Assembly (NCBI RefSeq): GCF_000770675.1
Contig: NZ_AVBG01000001.1
Coordinates: 186,001-250,000 of the forward strand
Length of the DNA: 64,000 nucleotides
Source of the DNA: Pontibacillus chungwhensis BH030062
Lineage (GTDB): Bacteria; Bacillota; Bacilli; Bacillales; BH030062
Direction of reading: 5' to 3'
Shown: piece after piece, positions 18,748 to 28,758 of the stretch
Numbering within the stretch: position 1 is the first letter of the stretch
Layout: each line of letters starts with the position of its first letter
Notes under the pieces: generated by a model
Database searches by the model: none
Seen by the model: the letters and a program-made list of their open reading frames with translations, nothing else
Told to the model about the DNA's origin: nothing
Position numbers and translations under genes: made by a program

Positions 18748-20616
18748 GTGGCGACTATTCATCAAATGCCTGATGCTTTAGCGAATAAAATTGCAGCAGG
18801 TGAAGTAGTAGAACGTCCCTCATCGGTAGTTAAAGAACTAGTTGAGAATAGTATTGATGCAGGAAGTACTTGGGTGAAAGTGGAATTAGAGGAAGCCGGT
18901 CTCTCCAAAATTAAGATTATGGATAATGGCAAAGGCATGAGCGAGGAAGATAGTGAACGAGCTTTTTTACGTCATGCTACTAGTAAAATTACACACGAGA
19001 ATGAGCTTTTTCGCGTGAAAACACTTGGTTTCCGAGGAGAAGCCTTAGCTAGTATTGCAGCTGTCAGTCGTTTAACTGTTAAAACATCAACAGGTAAAGA
19101 AGCTGGAACAAAACTTTATTTAGAGGGCGGAGCTTTAAAAGGTAAAGACAAAAGCGATGCCAGACAAGGTACAGAAATTACGGTTGATGAGCTCTTCTTT
19201 AATACACCAGCAAGACTAAAGTATATGAAAACCATTCACACGGAACTTGGACACATTACAGATGTTATGAACCGTATGGCTCTGTCCCATCCAGAAGTCC
19301 GCTTCGAATGTTATCATAACGGGAAGCGGTTGTTTCAAACAACCGGAAGAGGAGATATTCTTCAAGTGATCTCTCAAATTTATGGGATGTCTACAGCTAA
19401 AAAAATGATTCCCATTGAAGCAAAAACGTTGGACTTTACCATTACTGGCTATATAGCTAAGCCTGAGATTACGAGAGCTTCAAGGAACTACATGTCTACA
19501 ATCGTAAATGGCCGGTATATAAGGAACCCAGCTGTCAACAAAGCTGTTTTGCAAGGGTATCACACTCTCCTCCCAATAGGGCGGTATCCCCTTGTAGTTC
19601 TACAAATTGAAATGGATCCTTATTTGGTGGACGTAAACGTTCATCCAGCTAAATTAGAAGTGCGTTTCAGTAAAGAAAAAGAGCTTTTCGACGCCGTGCA
19701 GGAAGCTGTAACGAGTGTTTTCAGAAAAGAGACTCTTATACCAGAAGTTGAACAAAAGCCAAAGCGTGCGAAAGAAAAAGATTCTTCGGTTCAAGGAAGC
19801 TTTTCTTTTGAAGAACGGCCTGCTCCCTTTGTGTCAGAATCACATGAGGATCCAGTGAAATCTGACCCTGATCCTATACGAGAAGAACCAGAGTGGATGA
19901 AAGAAAGTGACGCTCCTGATTATGCCGAAATGGTTAAAAAGGCAACATCACCTGATCTAGAAACAGATCTAGTAGAGTCTGAACCAATAGCAAAAGAGCC
20001 ACAGGAAAAAGAAGTTGTGGTAGAGCCAACGCATCGCGTGCCCATTCTTTATCCAATTGGTCAGTTACACGGAACCTATATTCTTGCACAAAATGAAAAG
20101 GGTCTTTATATTATTGACCAGCACGCAGCGCAAGAGCGAATTAAATATGAGTTTTTCCGTGATAAATTGGGTCAGACGACTAATGAAGTTCAGGAATTAC
20201 TCATGCCAATGACTTTTGATTTCACAAAGCCTGAAGCCATTTTGATCCAAGAGCACATGGAAAAGTTGCAGCATGTAGGTTTGTTTCTTGAACCATTCGG
20301 AGAGCAAACCTTTATTGTTCGATCTCACCCACAATGGTTCCCAAAAGGTCATGAACAAGAAGTCATTGAAGAGATGATAGATCAAGTATTGAATGAAAAT
20401 AAGGTTAACATTACTTCTCTACGTGAGGAAGCGGCCATTTTAATGAGCTGTAAACGATCCATTAAAGCAAATCATTATCTGAACCATGAGGATATGAAAC
20501 GTCTGCTTGATGACTTACGGGAATCAACAGATCCGTTTACATGCCCTCACGGTCGGCCAATTATCGTCCATTTCTCTGAGTATGAAATGGAAAAAATGTT
20601 TAAACGTGTGATGTAA
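18748..20616 (+). CDS. mutL: DNA mismatch repair protein MutL
   Basis: A 622-residue GHKL ATPase and latent endonuclease. N-terminal motifs include [26 protein letters not shown] and [12 protein letters not shown]. An acidic linker spans about residues 330-430. The endonuclease motif [12 protein letters not shown] lies near residue 457, as in MutL proteins of bacteria lacking MutH, and CPHGRP is near the C-terminus. It starts at GTG with an AAGGGGGAGG ribosome binding site and is co-transcribed with mutS. Confidence 0.97.
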   Translation: MATIHQMPDALANKIAAGEVVERPSSVVKELVENSIDAGSTWVKVELEEAGLSKIKIMDNGKGMSEEDSERAFLRHATSKITHENELFRVKTLGFRGEALASIAAVSRLTVKTSTGKEAGTKLYLEGGALKGKDKSDARQGTEITVDELFFNTPARLKYMKTIHTELGHITDVMNRMALSHPEVRFECYHNGKRLFQTTGRGDILQVISQIYGMSTAKKMIPIEAKTLDFTITGYIAKPEITRASRNYMSTIVNGRYIRNPAVNKAVLQGYHTLLPIGRYPLVVLQIEMDPYLVDVNVHPAKLEVRFSKEKELFDAVQEAVTSVFRKETLIPEVEQKPKRAKEKDSSVQGSFSFEERPAPFVSESHEDPVKSDPDPIREEPEWMKESDAPDYAEMVKKATSPDLETDLVESEPIAKEPQEKEVVVEPTHRVPILYPIGQLHGTYILAQNEKGLYIIDQHAAQERIKYEFFRDKLGQTTNEVQELLMPMTFDFTKPEAILIQEHMEKLQHVGLFLEPFGEQTFIVRSHPQWFPKGHEQEVIEEMIDQVLNENKVNITSLREEAAILMSCKRSIKANHYLNHEDMKRLLDDLRESTDPFTCPHGRPIIVHFSEYEMEKMFKRVM

Positions 20617-20626
20617 GGACCACATA

Positions 20627-20668
20627 AAAGCGGACTGTATCCTTCTAAGGATCGTTCGCTTTTTTTAT
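20627..20668 (+). terminator. mutSL terminator
   Basis: Imperfect stem pairing AAAGCGGAC...ATCCTT with AAGGAT...GTTCGCTTT, followed by T6. Confidence 0.75.
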
Positions 20669-20755
20669 TTGGATAATCTAAGTTGATAATGGAGGTTATT
20701 AGATTTTCTTACTAATGAAAACTTCATTGTCTACGTAGATAGATACATACATTGC

Positions 20756-20784
20756 TTTCTTTTCTAGTGTGGAACATGTATAAT
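20756..20784 (+). promoter_or_regulatory. Possible SigA-type promoter of miaA-hfq
   Basis: TTTCTT (20756-20761), 17-base spacer, TATAAT (20779-20784). The -10 is perfect and the -35 weak. Confidence 0.5.
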
Positions 20785-20805
20785 AACGATAGCAAAAAAC
20801 TTGAA

Positions 20806-20819
20806 AGAACAATTGTTCG
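20806..20819 (+). promoter_or_regulatory. LexA-box-like site upstream of miaA
   Basis: AGAAC-AATT-GTTCG matches CGAAC-N4-GTTCG at 9 of 10 positions and contains the palindrome GAACAATTGTTC. It sits 22 bases after the -10 element and 21 bases before the miaA start, where a bound repressor would block transcription. Confidence 0.45.
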
Positions 20820-20840
20820 TTTAAAAAGTGAGGCATCAAA

Positions 20841-21776
20841 ATGAAACAACCAGTTGTAGCGATTGTCGGGCCAACAGCAGTAGGGAAAACTTCATTGAGC
20901 ATTCAGGTCGCTAAGCGCTTTAATGGGGAGATCATTAGCGGGGATTCTATGCAAATCTATAAGGGGATGGATATTGGAACTGCAAAAGTAACTCATGAAG
21001 AAATGAACGGAATCCCTCATTATATGATTGATATTAAAGACCCTGGAGATGATTTCTCTGTGGCAGAATTTCAAGATAAAGTATCCCGATACATAGAGGA
21101 AATTTCGGATAGAGGGAAGCTTCCCATTATCGTTGGTGGGACTGGGCTTTACATTCAATCGGTATTGTACAATTTTCAATTTTCCGATACAGCTAGAGAT
21201 GATCAGTTCAGATATAATCTTGAGAAAAAGATAGAACAAGAAGGGGTTGAACCTCACTTTAATCGTCTAAAGGAAATTGACCCTGAGCAGGCCTCTAAGA
21301 TTCACCCGAATAATATAAGAAGAGTAATACGAGCTCTTGAGGTCTATGAATTAACCGGAATGACTATGAGTGAATACCAAGCAACTCAACAGCCTACCTC
21401 TCCATACAATCCTATATTAATTGGCCTGAACATGGACAGGGAAACGCTTTATGAACGGATTAACAAGCGCGTAGATGATATGGTTGAAGAAGGATTGCTC
21501 TCTGAGGTGAATCGTCTCGTTGAACAAGGGTATGAAGATGCTCAAAGTATGAAAGCAATTGGCTATAAGGAGTTCCTGCCCTATTTATACGATCAACAAC
21601 CCCTGCAACAATCGGTAGAAGCTTTAAAGCAAAACTCACGCCGTTATGCAAAACGCCAACTTACATATTTCAGAAATAAGATGGACGTAAATTGGTATGA
21701 AATATCATTAGATACAGCGACAGAAAAGTTTGAAGAAATTTTAAGCGATTTAGCAGGAAAGCTGAATCAAATATAG
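20841..21776 (+). CDS. miaA: tRNA dimethylallyltransferase MiaA
   Basis: A 311-residue enzyme that transfers a dimethylallyl group to A37 of tRNAs reading UNN codons, producing the substrate of MiaB. The P-loop GPTAVGKTSLS is at residues 9-19. ISGDSMQIYKGMDIGTAK and PIIVGGTGLYIQ are family signatures, and the basic C-terminal segment (QNSRRYAKRQLTYFRNK) is present. hfq follows 39 bases downstream, the conserved miaA-hfq pairing. Confidence 0.97.
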   Translation: MKQPVVAIVGPTAVGKTSLSIQVAKRFNGEIISGDSMQIYKGMDIGTAKVTHEEMNGIPHYMIDIKDPGDDFSVAEFQDKVSRYIEEISDRGKLPIIVGGTGLYIQSVLYNFQFSDTARDDQFRYNLEKKIEQEGVEPHFNRLKEIDPEQASKIHPNNIRRVIRALEVYELTGMTMSEYQATQQPTSPYNPILIGLNMDRETLYERINKRVDDMVEEGLLSEVNRLVEQGYEDAQSMKAIGYKEFLPYLYDQQPLQQSVEALKQNSRRYAKRQLTYFRNKMDVNWYEISLDTATEKFEEILSDLAGKLNQI

Positions 21777-21815
21777 AAATATAGTAAGCACAGATAGAAA
21801 AGAGGAGGAAGATTC

Positions 21816-22040
21816 ATGGCTCAAACAGTGAATATCCAAGATCAATTTTTAAATACTCTACGTAAGGAACATGTTCAAGTAACAGTATTTTTGCTTAACG
21901 GTTTCCAACTTCGCGGAGTCGTTAAAGCTTTCGATAATTTTACCGTAATGTTAGAAACAGACGGAAAGCAACAATTAATCTTTAAGCATGCGATCTCTAC
22001 ATTTGCTCCATCTAAGACCATCACGCTAGATAAAGAATAA
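21816..22040 (+). CDS. hfq: RNA chaperone Hfq
   Basis: A 74-residue Sm-like hexamer-forming RNA-binding protein. Sm1 ([23 protein letters not shown]) and Sm2 ([12 protein letters not shown]) are intact, including the FKH that corresponds to the proximal-face YKH of E. coli. AGAGGAGG precedes the ATG. It is probably co-transcribed with miaA and ended by a strong terminator. Confidence 0.97.
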   Translation: MAQTVNIQDQFLNTLRKEHVQVTVFLLNGFQLRGVVKAFDNFTVMLETDGKQQLIFKHAISTFAPSKTITLDKE

Positions 22041-22046
22041 GCTGAA

Positions 22047-22080
22047 AGCGGACTCTGGAAGGGGTCCGTTTTTTCTTTTT
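22047..22080 (+). terminator. miaA-hfq terminator
   Basis: CGGACTC (22049-22055) pairs with GGGTCCG (22062-22068), followed by T6. Confidence 0.85.
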
Positions 22081-22234
22081 TCATGTGTCTTTTATATGAA
22101 ATGGTATGTTAAGTCCTTACACAATGCCTGATATGATGAATCTTGTTCATAATATAGGAGTTAAAATATATAGGCATTTGTCACACCCCTCCTTATGATT
22201 GCGTATACTGACAAGTGAATAAGGGGTGATCCTA

Positions 22235-23164
22235 TTGGATACGCAAGTGACCTATAAAAAGAATGGTCAAATCAACATTATGTTTCATGATAGGGAACAT
22301 CAAGCAGTCGAACATAGAGAAATTGCGGCAACTTCTTATGCAACAAATCCTTTCCAGCGTATAGATACACAATTTGAAGAGTTTATCGGGCTCGACCATT
22401 TAAAATCCACCGTTAAAGAAATTTATGCGAGTATTTATGTGAATCAAAAGCGGGAGGAAGCAGGACTTAAGCCTTCTAAACAAGTACTTCATATGTTATT
22501 TAAAGGAAATCCAGGTACAGGAAAAACAACAGTGGCACGAAAAATATCGGAACTTTTCCATGAGATGAATGTTCTCACTAAAGGTCATTTTATTGAAGCC
22601 GAACGTGCCGATCTTGTTGGAGAATACATTGGACATACGGCTCAAAAGACGAGGGATCTTGTGAAGAGAGCTATGGGTGGAGTTTTATTTATAGATGAAG
22701 CTTATTCATTAGCTCGCGGGGGAGAGAAAGATTTCGGAAAAGAAGCCATTGATACGTTAGTGAAGCATATGGAAGACCATCATAATGATTTTATTCTGAT
22801 ACTAGCGGGTTACCCTGATGAAATGGATCGGTTTTTACGCTTAAACCCAGGATTGCAGTCAAGGTTTCCGATTATATTAGATTTTAAAGATTATTCTATT
22901 GATGAGCTCATGACGATTGCTAAGCAAATGGCTGCTGAACGAGAATACGAATTCTCAAAAGATGCAGAATGGAAGCTTAAAGATCACTTGATTCGAATGC
23001 AACAACAACGAGGAAGCGGCTTCTCGAATGGGCGTTATATTCGAAATGTCATTGAACAATCTATACGTAAGCAAGCGATGCGAATTATGAAGCAAAATCG
23101 ATTCTCAGCAGCAGAGCTTATGCAAATAACAGGTCAAGATTTAATTTTTCAAGCGAAAACTTAA
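22235..23164 (+). CDS. spoVK: Stage V sporulation protein K (AAA+ ATPase)
   Basis: A 309-residue single-domain AAA+ protein of the CbxX/CfqX type required for spore maturation. Walker A GNPGTGKTT lies near residues 92-100 and Walker B GGVLFIDEAYSLARGG near 148. LQSRFP and a C-terminal sensor region follow. Protein alignment (MDTQVTYKKNGQINI) and the ribosome binding site AAGGGGTGA (22221-22229) point to the TTG at 22235; a GTG at 22226 overlaps that site. GTCACAC (22180-22186) and CGTATACT (22202-22209), 15 bases apart, weakly resemble a SigE promoter. Confidence 0.93.
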   Translation: MDTQVTYKKNGQINIMFHDREHQAVEHREIAATSYATNPFQRIDTQFEEFIGLDHLKSTVKEIYASIYVNQKREEAGLKPSKQVLHMLFKGNPGTGKTTVARKISELFHEMNVLTKGHFIEAERADLVGEYIGHTAQKTRDLVKRAMGGVLFIDEAYSLARGGEKDFGKEAIDTLVKHMEDHHNDFILILAGYPDEMDRFLRLNPGLQSRFPIILDFKDYSIDELMTIAKQMAAEREYEFSKDAEWKLKDHLIRMQQQRGSGFSNGRYIRNVIEQSIRKQAMRIMKQNRFSAAELMQITGQDLIFQAKT

Positions 23165-23165
23165 T

Positions 23166-23196
23166 GGTGCTCCTCAATATAGAGGAGCTCCTTTTT
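23166..23196 (+). terminator. spoVK terminator
   Basis: GCTCCTC (23169-23175) and GAGGAGC (23182-23188) with a 6-base loop and T5. Confidence 0.85.
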
Positions 23197-23283
23197 GTAA
23201 ACCAAAATAAATGTCCTCATTTCGCTTTAAAAAAAGGTCTGTGTTATGATAGGAGCACGATTAGAAAGTTGAGGGATGTTGTC

Positions 23284-24528
23284 ATGGAACAAGCAGTCAT
23301 AGTGGCCTGCCAATTACCGAATACAGACGAAGAGCGCTTCCAATCTTCTATTGAAGAATTACAATCTTTAACGGAAACCGCTCATGGTCAAGTACATAAA
23401 ATATACATACAAAAGCGAAACAAAATACACCCAGCCCTTTATATTGGAGAAGGGAAACTACAAGAAATAAAAGAGTATATAGAGACGAATGACATAGGAC
23501 TTGTTATCTTCAATGATGAGTTATCACCAGGTCAAATGAGTAAGTTAGCAGACTATCTGGATGTAGGCATTATTGATCGAACTCAGCTAATACTTGATAT
23601 TTTTGCAAAAAGAGCAAATACCAAAGAAGGTAAGCTGCAAGTTGAACTTGCTCAACTCCAATATATGTTACCTCGGATTTATGGACAGGGGAAAAACATG
23701 TCTAGGCTTGGTGGTGGTATTGGGACGCGTGGTCCTGGTGAGACAAAGCTTGAAACAGATCGTCGACACATAAGGCGCCGTATAGATGATATTAAAATGC
23801 GGTTGTCACAAGTAGTAAGCCAACGTAATCAATACCGAAAGCGCCGTAAAGAAAATCGAGCTTTTCAGATAGCGGTCGTCGGATACACGAATGCTGGAAA
23901 GTCTACTCTTTTCAATCGTCTGACCAACAGTGATTCCTTTGAAGAGAATCAGTTATTTGCAACTCTTGATCCCCTTACACGTCAAATCCAGCTGCCTTCA
24001 GGATTCAGATCACTATTATCTGATACAGTTGGGTTTATTCAAGATTTGCCAACAACGTTAATTGCAGCTTTTCGTTCAACGTTAGAAGAAGTAACAGAAG
24101 CAGATTTTATTTTGCATATGGTCGATGCTTCTCATCCGGATCATATTCAACATGAGAAAACCGTTCATCAGCTTTTAACAGATTTAGGAGCTGATCATTT
24201 ACCAATGTTAACGGTATACAACAAACGTGATCTTTTGGATGCGAATTTCTTTCCTGCAACAATGCCTGCAGTAACAATTAGTGCACATGATCCAATAGAC
24301 TTAAAGCGACTTTTAGATAAAATCGAGGAAGTCATTATTGAAGAGTGGGAACCGTTCCAAATCTATCTTCACGCTTCGGAGAGTGACTTTATTCATCGCG
24401 TTGAGTCAAACTCGATCGTTAAAGAACGTGACTTTCTTGAAGAGGATGAAAAGTACCTTTTGAAAGGCTGGATAGACAGAGAGCATCCACTTTACCATCA
24501 ACTAAAGAACAACCATAGAGGGGAATAA
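23284..24528 (+). CDS. hflX: GTPase HflX (YnbA)
   Basis: A 414-residue ribosome-associated GTPase that splits stalled 70S ribosomes. The N-terminal HflX domain contains YIGEGKLQEIKEYI and EGKLQVELAQLQYMLPR. The glycine-rich GGGIGTRGPGETKLETD precedes the G domain. G1 is GYTNAGKST near residue 200, G3 is DTVGF and G4 is NKRD. I choose the ATG at 23284 with GAGGGA upstream; the longer frame from 23164 overlaps the spoVK terminator and is unconserved. ynbB follows 9 bases later. Confidence 0.95.
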   Translation: MEQAVIVACQLPNTDEERFQSSIEELQSLTETAHGQVHKIYIQKRNKIHPALYIGEGKLQEIKEYIETNDIGLVIFNDELSPGQMSKLADYLDVGIIDRTQLILDIFAKRANTKEGKLQVELAQLQYMLPRIYGQGKNMSRLGGGIGTRGPGETKLETDRRHIRRRIDDIKMRLSQVVSQRNQYRKRRKENRAFQIAVVGYTNAGKSTLFNRLTNSDSFEENQLFATLDPLTRQIQLPSGFRSLLSDTVGFIQDLPTTLIAAFRSTLEEVTEADFILHMVDASHPDHIQHEKTVHQLLTDLGADHLPMLTVYNKRDLLDANFFPATMPAVTISAHDPIDLKRLLDKIEEVIIEEWEPFQIYLHASESDFIHRVESNSIVKERDFLEEDEKYLLKGWIDREHPLYHQLKNNHRGE

Positions 24529-24537
24529 GATTAGAAC

Positions 24538-25779
24538 ATGAAGAAACATGAACTAGAACAATTAGCATCAGAAGCAGAACATGATAGTAAGGACATACAC
24601 CATTCAATCAATAGACTTGTCGAGCACAATCAAGAAAGAGTTTTATCAGCATTTAGAGACCAACAGGTAAGTGACTCCCATTTCAACCCAACTACTGGGT
24701 ATGGATATGATGATATGGGACGAGATAAATTGGAGCAGGTTTACGCAGACGTTTTCGGTGGAGAAGATGCTCTTGTACGCCCTCAAATTGTTTCAGGTAC
24801 ACACGCCATAACCATTTCGTTATTTGGGTTGTTAAGACCAAATGATGAACTCCTTTATATAACCGGAGCGCCCTATGATACATTAGAAGAAATCGTCGGA
24901 GTGAGAGGCTCAGGCAATGGGTCACTGAAAGACTTTCATATTGGCTATAATCATATCGATCTTCTAAAGGATGGTACGGTTGATTTTCAAGAAGTCCAAA
25001 GATCAATAACTCCTCAAACAAAAGTGGTTGGAATTCAGCGTTCAAAGGGATATGCAGATCGTCCTTCCTTTACAATAGCTGAAATCAAAGAAATGATTGA
25101 ATTCGTAAAAGGGATTAATTCAGAAATAATTATTTTTGTGGACAACTGCTACGGAGAATTTGCCGAAGAGCAAGAACCGATTCACGCGGGAGCTGATCTT
25201 ATAGCAGGATCTCTTATTAAAAACCCTGGTGGTGGATTAGCAAGAACTGGTGGTTATATTGTCGGCAATTCTGACCTAGTTGAGAAGTGTGCTAACCGTT
25301 TAACTGCACCTGGTTTAGGTAAAGAAACAGGGGCTACCCTCCACAGTCTCCAGGAAATGTATCAGGGACTGTTTCTGGCACCTCACGTCGTAGGTGAGGC
25401 GATGAAAGGGGCTGTCTTTACATCGCGATTCTTAGAGAAACTTGGGTTTAAAACGACACCACACTATATGGCTAAGCGCACAGACCTAATACAGTCAGTT
25501 ACTTTTAATACAGCAGAACAAATGGTTGCGTTTTGTCAGGAGATCCAAAAAGCCTCTCCAATTAACTCTCACGTGACCCCATATCCTAGTTATATGCCAG
25601 GATATGAGCATGATGTCATTATGGCAGCGGGGACGTTTGTTCAAGGGGCAAGCCTTGAGCTAACAGCAGATGGACCGATTCGTGAACCGTACACAGCTTT
25701 TGTTCAAGGTGGTTTGACTTATGCACACGTTAAAATTGCAATTAAGATGGCGGTTCAGCGACTTTTAGAAGTTTCCTAA
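24538..25779 (+). CDS. ynbB: PLP-dependent YnbB (methionine gamma-lyase/aluminium-resistance family)
   Basis: A 413-residue fold-type I PLP enzyme. Family signatures include PTTGYGYDDMGRD, VRPQIVSGTHAI and VFVDNCYGEF. The PLP lysine is in GSLIKNPGGGLARTGGYI. Homologues carry labels such as aluminium resistance protein or cystathionine lyase-like, without firm biochemical proof. It lies 9 bases after hflX and shares its operon, as in B. subtilis. The true substrate is unknown. Confidence 0.92.
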   Translation: MKKHELEQLASEAEHDSKDIHHSINRLVEHNQERVLSAFRDQQVSDSHFNPTTGYGYDDMGRDKLEQVYADVFGGEDALVRPQIVSGTHAITISLFGLLRPNDELLYITGAPYDTLEEIVGVRGSGNGSLKDFHIGYNHIDLLKDGTVDFQEVQRSITPQTKVVGIQRSKGYADRPSFTIAEIKEMIEFVKGINSEIIIFVDNCYGEFAEEQEPIHAGADLIAGSLIKNPGGGLARTGGYIVGNSDLVEKCANRLTAPGLGKETGATLHSLQEMYQGLFLAPHVVGEAMKGAVFTSRFLEKLGFKTTPHYMAKRTDLIQSVTFNTAEQMVAFCQEIQKASPINSHVTPYPSYMPGYEHDVIMAAGTFVQGASLELTADGPIREPYTAFVQGGLTYAHVKIAIKMAVQRLLEVS

Positions 25780-25783
25780 CTTT

Positions 25784-25822
25784 AAAGCATAGCTCCTTTT
25801 AGTTGAGGAGTTATGCTTTTTT
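25784..25822 (+). terminator. hflX-ynbB terminator
   Basis: AAAGCATAGCTCC pairs with GGAGTTATGCTTT (one G-U pair), followed by T6. Confidence 0.9.
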
Positions 25823-25887
25823 AATCCATAGAGTACAAACATGGCTTGTATGGGCTTTCATTAGCGCCATAAAAGCTTTTGTTTATA

Positions 25888-25904
25888 TGTAAAAAAAGCT
25901 AACA
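25888..25904 (+). promoter_or_regulatory. GlnR/TnrA operator of glnRA
   Basis: TGTAAAAAAAGCTAACA is a perfect match to TGTNA-N7-TNACA. It lies just upstream of the glnR -35, the position where GlnR represses and TnrA binds in B. subtilis. A second half-site (TTACA, 25927-25931) lies inside the promoter. Confidence 0.85.
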
Positions 25905-25908
25905 TGTA

Positions 25909-25937
25909 TTGACAGAATATGAATCATTACATACAAT
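25909..25937 (+). promoter_or_regulatory. SigA-type promoter of glnRA
   Basis: TTGACA (25909-25914), 17-base spacer, TACAAT (25932-25937), 38 bases before glnR. Confidence 0.85.
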
Positions 25938-25974
25938 GAAGATACATAAACGTTACGATAAGGAGGGCTAAATC

Positions 25975-26379
25975 ATGAATGATGAACTACGAAGATCGAT
26001 GCCTCTATTCCCTATAGGGATTGTAAAATCGCTTACAGACCTTTCTGCAAGACAGATTCGGTACTATGAAGAACATGATTTGATTCATCCTGTTCGCTCT
26101 GATGGAAATCGACGTTTATTTTCGTTCAATGATGTAGATCGTTTACTAGAAATTAAATCTCTAATTGAAAAAGGGGTTAACCTTGCGGGCATTAAGCAAG
26201 TATTATCCATGCAACCTCAACAGCAACAAAATGATTACTCTGAGGAAGAGATTCAGGAAGTACGAGAAGAGTTATCTGAGAAAGAGTTGCGAAAGATGCT
26301 AAAAAACGAACTTTTTCAAGCAAACAGGTTCGGCAAATCCTCGTTGCGTCAGGGAGAATTATCACGATTCTTCCATTAA
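25975..26379 (+). CDS. glnR: Nitrogen repressor GlnR
   Basis: A 134-residue MerR-family regulator that represses glutamine synthetase when nitrogen is plentiful, through complex formation with feedback-inhibited GlnA. The winged-helix region ([20 protein letters not shown], then [13 protein letters not shown]) spans residues 20-60. The C-terminal regulatory tail has [13 protein letters not shown], like B. subtilis GlnR. AAGGAGG precedes the ATG. It is the first gene of glnRA. Confidence 0.96.
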   Translation: MNDELRRSMPLFPIGIVKSLTDLSARQIRYYEEHDLIHPVRSDGNRRLFSFNDVDRLLEIKSLIEKGVNLAGIKQVLSMQPQQQQNDYSEEEIQEVREELSEKELRKMLKNELFQANRFGKSSLRQGELSRFFH

Positions 26380-26415
26380 TATAAACTTATGTATACTGGG
26401 AGGAGAAAGTCGCTT

Positions 26416-27753
26416 ATGGCAGCTAAATTGACGAAAGATCAGATCCTTGAGAAGATTCAAGAAGAGAATGTTAAGTTCATTCGATTACAATTCACGGACT
26501 TACTAGGAACGATTAAAAACGTAGAAATTCCATTCAGTCAGCTTGACAAAGCACTTGATAACCAAATGATGTTTGATGGGTCTTCCATTGAAGGATTCGT
26601 TCGTATTGAAGAATCAGACATGCTTTTGTATCCTGATCTTGATACTTTTGTAGTTTTTCCATGGACATCTGAAAAAGGGAAGGTAGCTCGCTTTATATGT
26701 GATATATACAATCCCGATGGTACTCCATTTGAAGGTTGTCCACGTTATAACTTAAAACGTAACCTAAAGAAAATGGAAGACCTTGGCTTCTCAGCGTTTA
26801 ACCTAGGAACAGAACCTGAGTTTTTCTTATTTAAGTTAGATGAAAAGGGCGAACCTACAATGGAGCTAAATGACCGAGGTGGTTACTTTGATTTAGCTCC
26901 AACAGACCTTGGAGAGAATTGTCGTCGTGACATCGTCCTCGAATTAGAAGAGATGGGTTTCGAAATTGAAGCATCCCATCACGAGGTAGCTCCTGGCCAA
27001 CACGAGATTGATTTCAAATATGCAGATGCTCTAAAACACTGTGATGATATTCAAACCTTCAAATTGGTAGTAAAAACGATTGCCCGTAAACATGGTTTAC
27101 ACGCGACGTTTATGCCTAAGCCGCTTTTCGGTGTTAACGGTTCAGGAATGCACTGTAATATGTCCTTGTTTAAAGATGGTGGTAATTCCTTCTTTGATGA
27201 AAAAGGCGATCAGCAATTAAGTGAGACAGCTTATCAGTTTATCGCTGGTATTGTGAAGCATGCAACGAATTTTACAGCGGTTACGAACCCAACGGTCAAC
27301 TCTTATAAGCGTTTAGTACCCGGGTATGAAGCTCCATGTTATGTAGCATGGTCCGGACAGAACCGTAGCCCACTAATTCGTATACCGGCTTCTCGTGGGC
27401 TTAGTACGCGCATTGAGGTACGAAGCGTAGATCCTTCTGCTAACCCGTATTTAGCTATGGCTGTTCTGTTAGCTGCTGGACTTGATGGTGTTGAAAACGG
27501 ATTGAAAGCTCCAACGCCAGTAGATCGCAACATTTACGTGATGGATAAAGAAGAGCGCATCAAACACGGTGTTCAAGATTTGCCGGCAACACTTTCTGAT
27601 GCACTAGAGCTACTTAAAAAAGACGAAACAATGGTTAAAGCCCTGGGAGAACATCTATTTGAACACTTCGTTGAAGCGAAAGAAATCGAATGGGATATGT
27701 TCCGTACACAGGTTCACCCATGGGAGCGCGAACAGTATTTATCAACTTACTAA
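26416..27753 (+). CDS. glnA: Glutamine synthetase, type I
   Basis: A 445-residue GSI-alpha enzyme making glutamine from glutamate, ammonia and ATP. Conserved blocks are [42 protein letters not shown] and [14 protein letters not shown] choose the ATG at 26416 with GGGAGGAG at 26398-26405; the upstream in-frame ATG at 26389 precedes that site. It is co-transcribed with glnR. Confidence 0.97.
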   Translation: MAAKLTKDQILEKIQEENVKFIRLQFTDLLGTIKNVEIPFSQLDKALDNQMMFDGSSIEGFVRIEESDMLLYPDLDTFVVFPWTSEKGKVARFICDIYNPDGTPFEGCPRYNLKRNLKKMEDLGFSAFNLGTEPEFFLFKLDEKGEPTMELNDRGGYFDLAPTDLGENCRRDIVLELEEMGFEIEASHHEVAPGQHEIDFKYADALKHCDDIQTFKLVVKTIARKHGLHATFMPKPLFGVNGSGMHCNMSLFKDGGNSFFDEKGDQQLSETAYQFIAGIVKHATNFTAVTNPTVNSYKRLVPGYEAPCYVAWSGQNRSPLIRIPASRGLSTRIEVRSVDPSANPYLAMAVLLAAGLDGVENGLKAPTPVDRNIYVMDKEERIKHGVQDLPATLSDALELLKKDETMVKALGEHLFEHFVEAKEIEWDMFRTQVHPWEREQYLSTY

Positions 27754-27761
27754 GATTGAAG

Positions 27762-27797
27762 ACCCTCGATACCATTGGTGTTGAGGGTTTTTGTGTA
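27762..27797 (+). terminator. glnRA terminator
   Basis: ACCCTCGATACC pairs with GGTGTTGAGGGT around a 3-base loop, then T5. Confidence 0.85.
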
Positions 27798-27884
27798 TAT
27801 TATATGAATGCGTGATCGTACTCAGGAAGGTATGTTTACTAGAAGTCGTATGTTAAATTTTTGCAAACAAAAATGTTTTATCAT

Positions 27885-27917
27885 AAAAAAGCATCGAATT
27901 ATACATTCGATGCTTTT
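27885..27917. terminator. Bidirectional terminator between glnA and lexA
   Basis: Perfect 14-bp stem AAAAAGCATCGAAT/ATTCGATGCTTTTT with a 5-6 base loop; A and T runs on both sides allow use in both directions, mainly for lexA on the minus strand. Confidence 0.85.
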
Positions 27918-27967
27918 TGTAATTATGATTTTAAAATGAGGTTGGAGAGAACAGTCTCACTTAATAA

Positions 27968-28597
27968 TTAATGGATATGGCGATACAATCCTACTACTTT
28001 ACCAAGTATACTTACGTTTTGCACAATGATCGGATCCATCGTTGCATTTTCTGGCTGGAGTCGAATATGAGTTGATTCTTTGAAGAAACGCTTAACAGTT
28101 GCCTCGTCATCTTCAGTCATAGCGACTACAATATCTCCGTTTTGAGCGGTTTGCTGGCGACGAACAATGACCATATCACCGTCTAAAATCCCGGCCTCAA
28201 TCATACTTTCTCCTTGAACAACGAGAACAAATATATCGTCATCTTGAGCTGCAAGTGTATCTGGAAGAGGTACATACTCTTCGATATTCTCAATAGCTGT
28301 AATAGGCATACCCGCTGTTACTTTACCAATGACAGGAGCGTAAGTTGCTTCTCCTTTAGGTATGGTTGTAATTGACTCCTCCTCTAATTCTAGCACTTCA
28401 ATTGCTCTAGGTTTAGTAGGGTCTCTACGAATGTATCCTTTTTTCTCTAATCTTGATAAATGCCCGTGTACCGTTGAACTAGAGGCAAGCCCTACAGCCT
28501 CTCCGATTTCTCTTACGGAAGGTGGGTACCCTTTTTCGAGTACACGGTTTTTTATGAAATCTAAAATTGCTTCCTGCCTTTTTGATAGTTTCGTCAT
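27968..28597 (-). CDS. lexA: SOS repressor LexA
   Basis: A 209-residue LexA. The N-terminal winged helix ([20 protein letters not shown], then [21 protein letters not shown]) binds SOS boxes. The self-cleavage bond is Ala95-Gly96 (VTAGMP), with the catalytic pair Ser131 (GESMIEAG) and Lys169 (ATVKRFF). All needed residues are intact. It is transcribed away from the yneB operon, and three LexA boxes fill the shared 161-base control region, so it should be self-repressed. Confidence 0.98.
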   Translation of the reverse strand: MTKLSKRQEAILDFIKNRVLEKGYPPSVREIGEAVGLASSSTVHGHLSRLEKKGYIRRDPTKPRAIEVLELEEESITTIPKGEATYAPVIGKVTAGMPITAIENIEEYVPLPDTLAAQDDDIFVLVVQGESMIEAGILDGDMVIVRRQQTAQNGDIVVAMTEDDEATVKRFFKESTHIRLQPENATMDPIIVQNVSILGKVVGLYRHIH

Positions 28598-28659
28598 ATT
28601 TTCTACACCTCGTACATATCATTTATTACCGTCATTATACCATGGTAGGAAAGGTTATA

Positions 28660-28673
28660 CAAACATTCGTTCG
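28660..28673 (-). promoter_or_regulatory. LexA box 1 (lexA side)
   Basis: CAAAC-ATTC-GTTCG, 9 of 10 matches to the LexA consensus, 62 bases upstream of lexA. Confidence 0.8.
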
Positions 28674-28682
28674 CAAAAAGTG

Positions 28683-28710
28683 TTGACAAGAACGAATGTT
28701 CGTATATAAT
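28683..28710 (+). promoter_or_regulatory. SOS promoter of the small-peptide/yneB/ynzC operon
   Basis: Consensus TTGACA (28683-28688) and TATAAT (28705-28710) with a 16-base spacer; LexA box 2 fills the spacer, so repression would be direct. Confidence 0.85.
28689..28702 (+). promoter_or_regulatory. LexA box 2 (inside the promoter spacer)
   Basis: AGAAC-GAAT-GTTCG, 9 of 10 matches to the LexA consensus. Confidence 0.85.
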
Positions 28711-28722
28711 GTAGGTTAGACA

Positions 28723-28736
28723 CGAACGAAAGTTCT
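28723..28736 (+). promoter_or_regulatory. LexA box 3 (downstream of the start site)
   Basis: CGAAC-GAAA-GTTCT, 9 of 10 matches, in the expected first transcribed bases of the operon. Confidence 0.8.
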
Positions 28737-28758
28737 TATTTTTCTGGAGGCGATCAAT

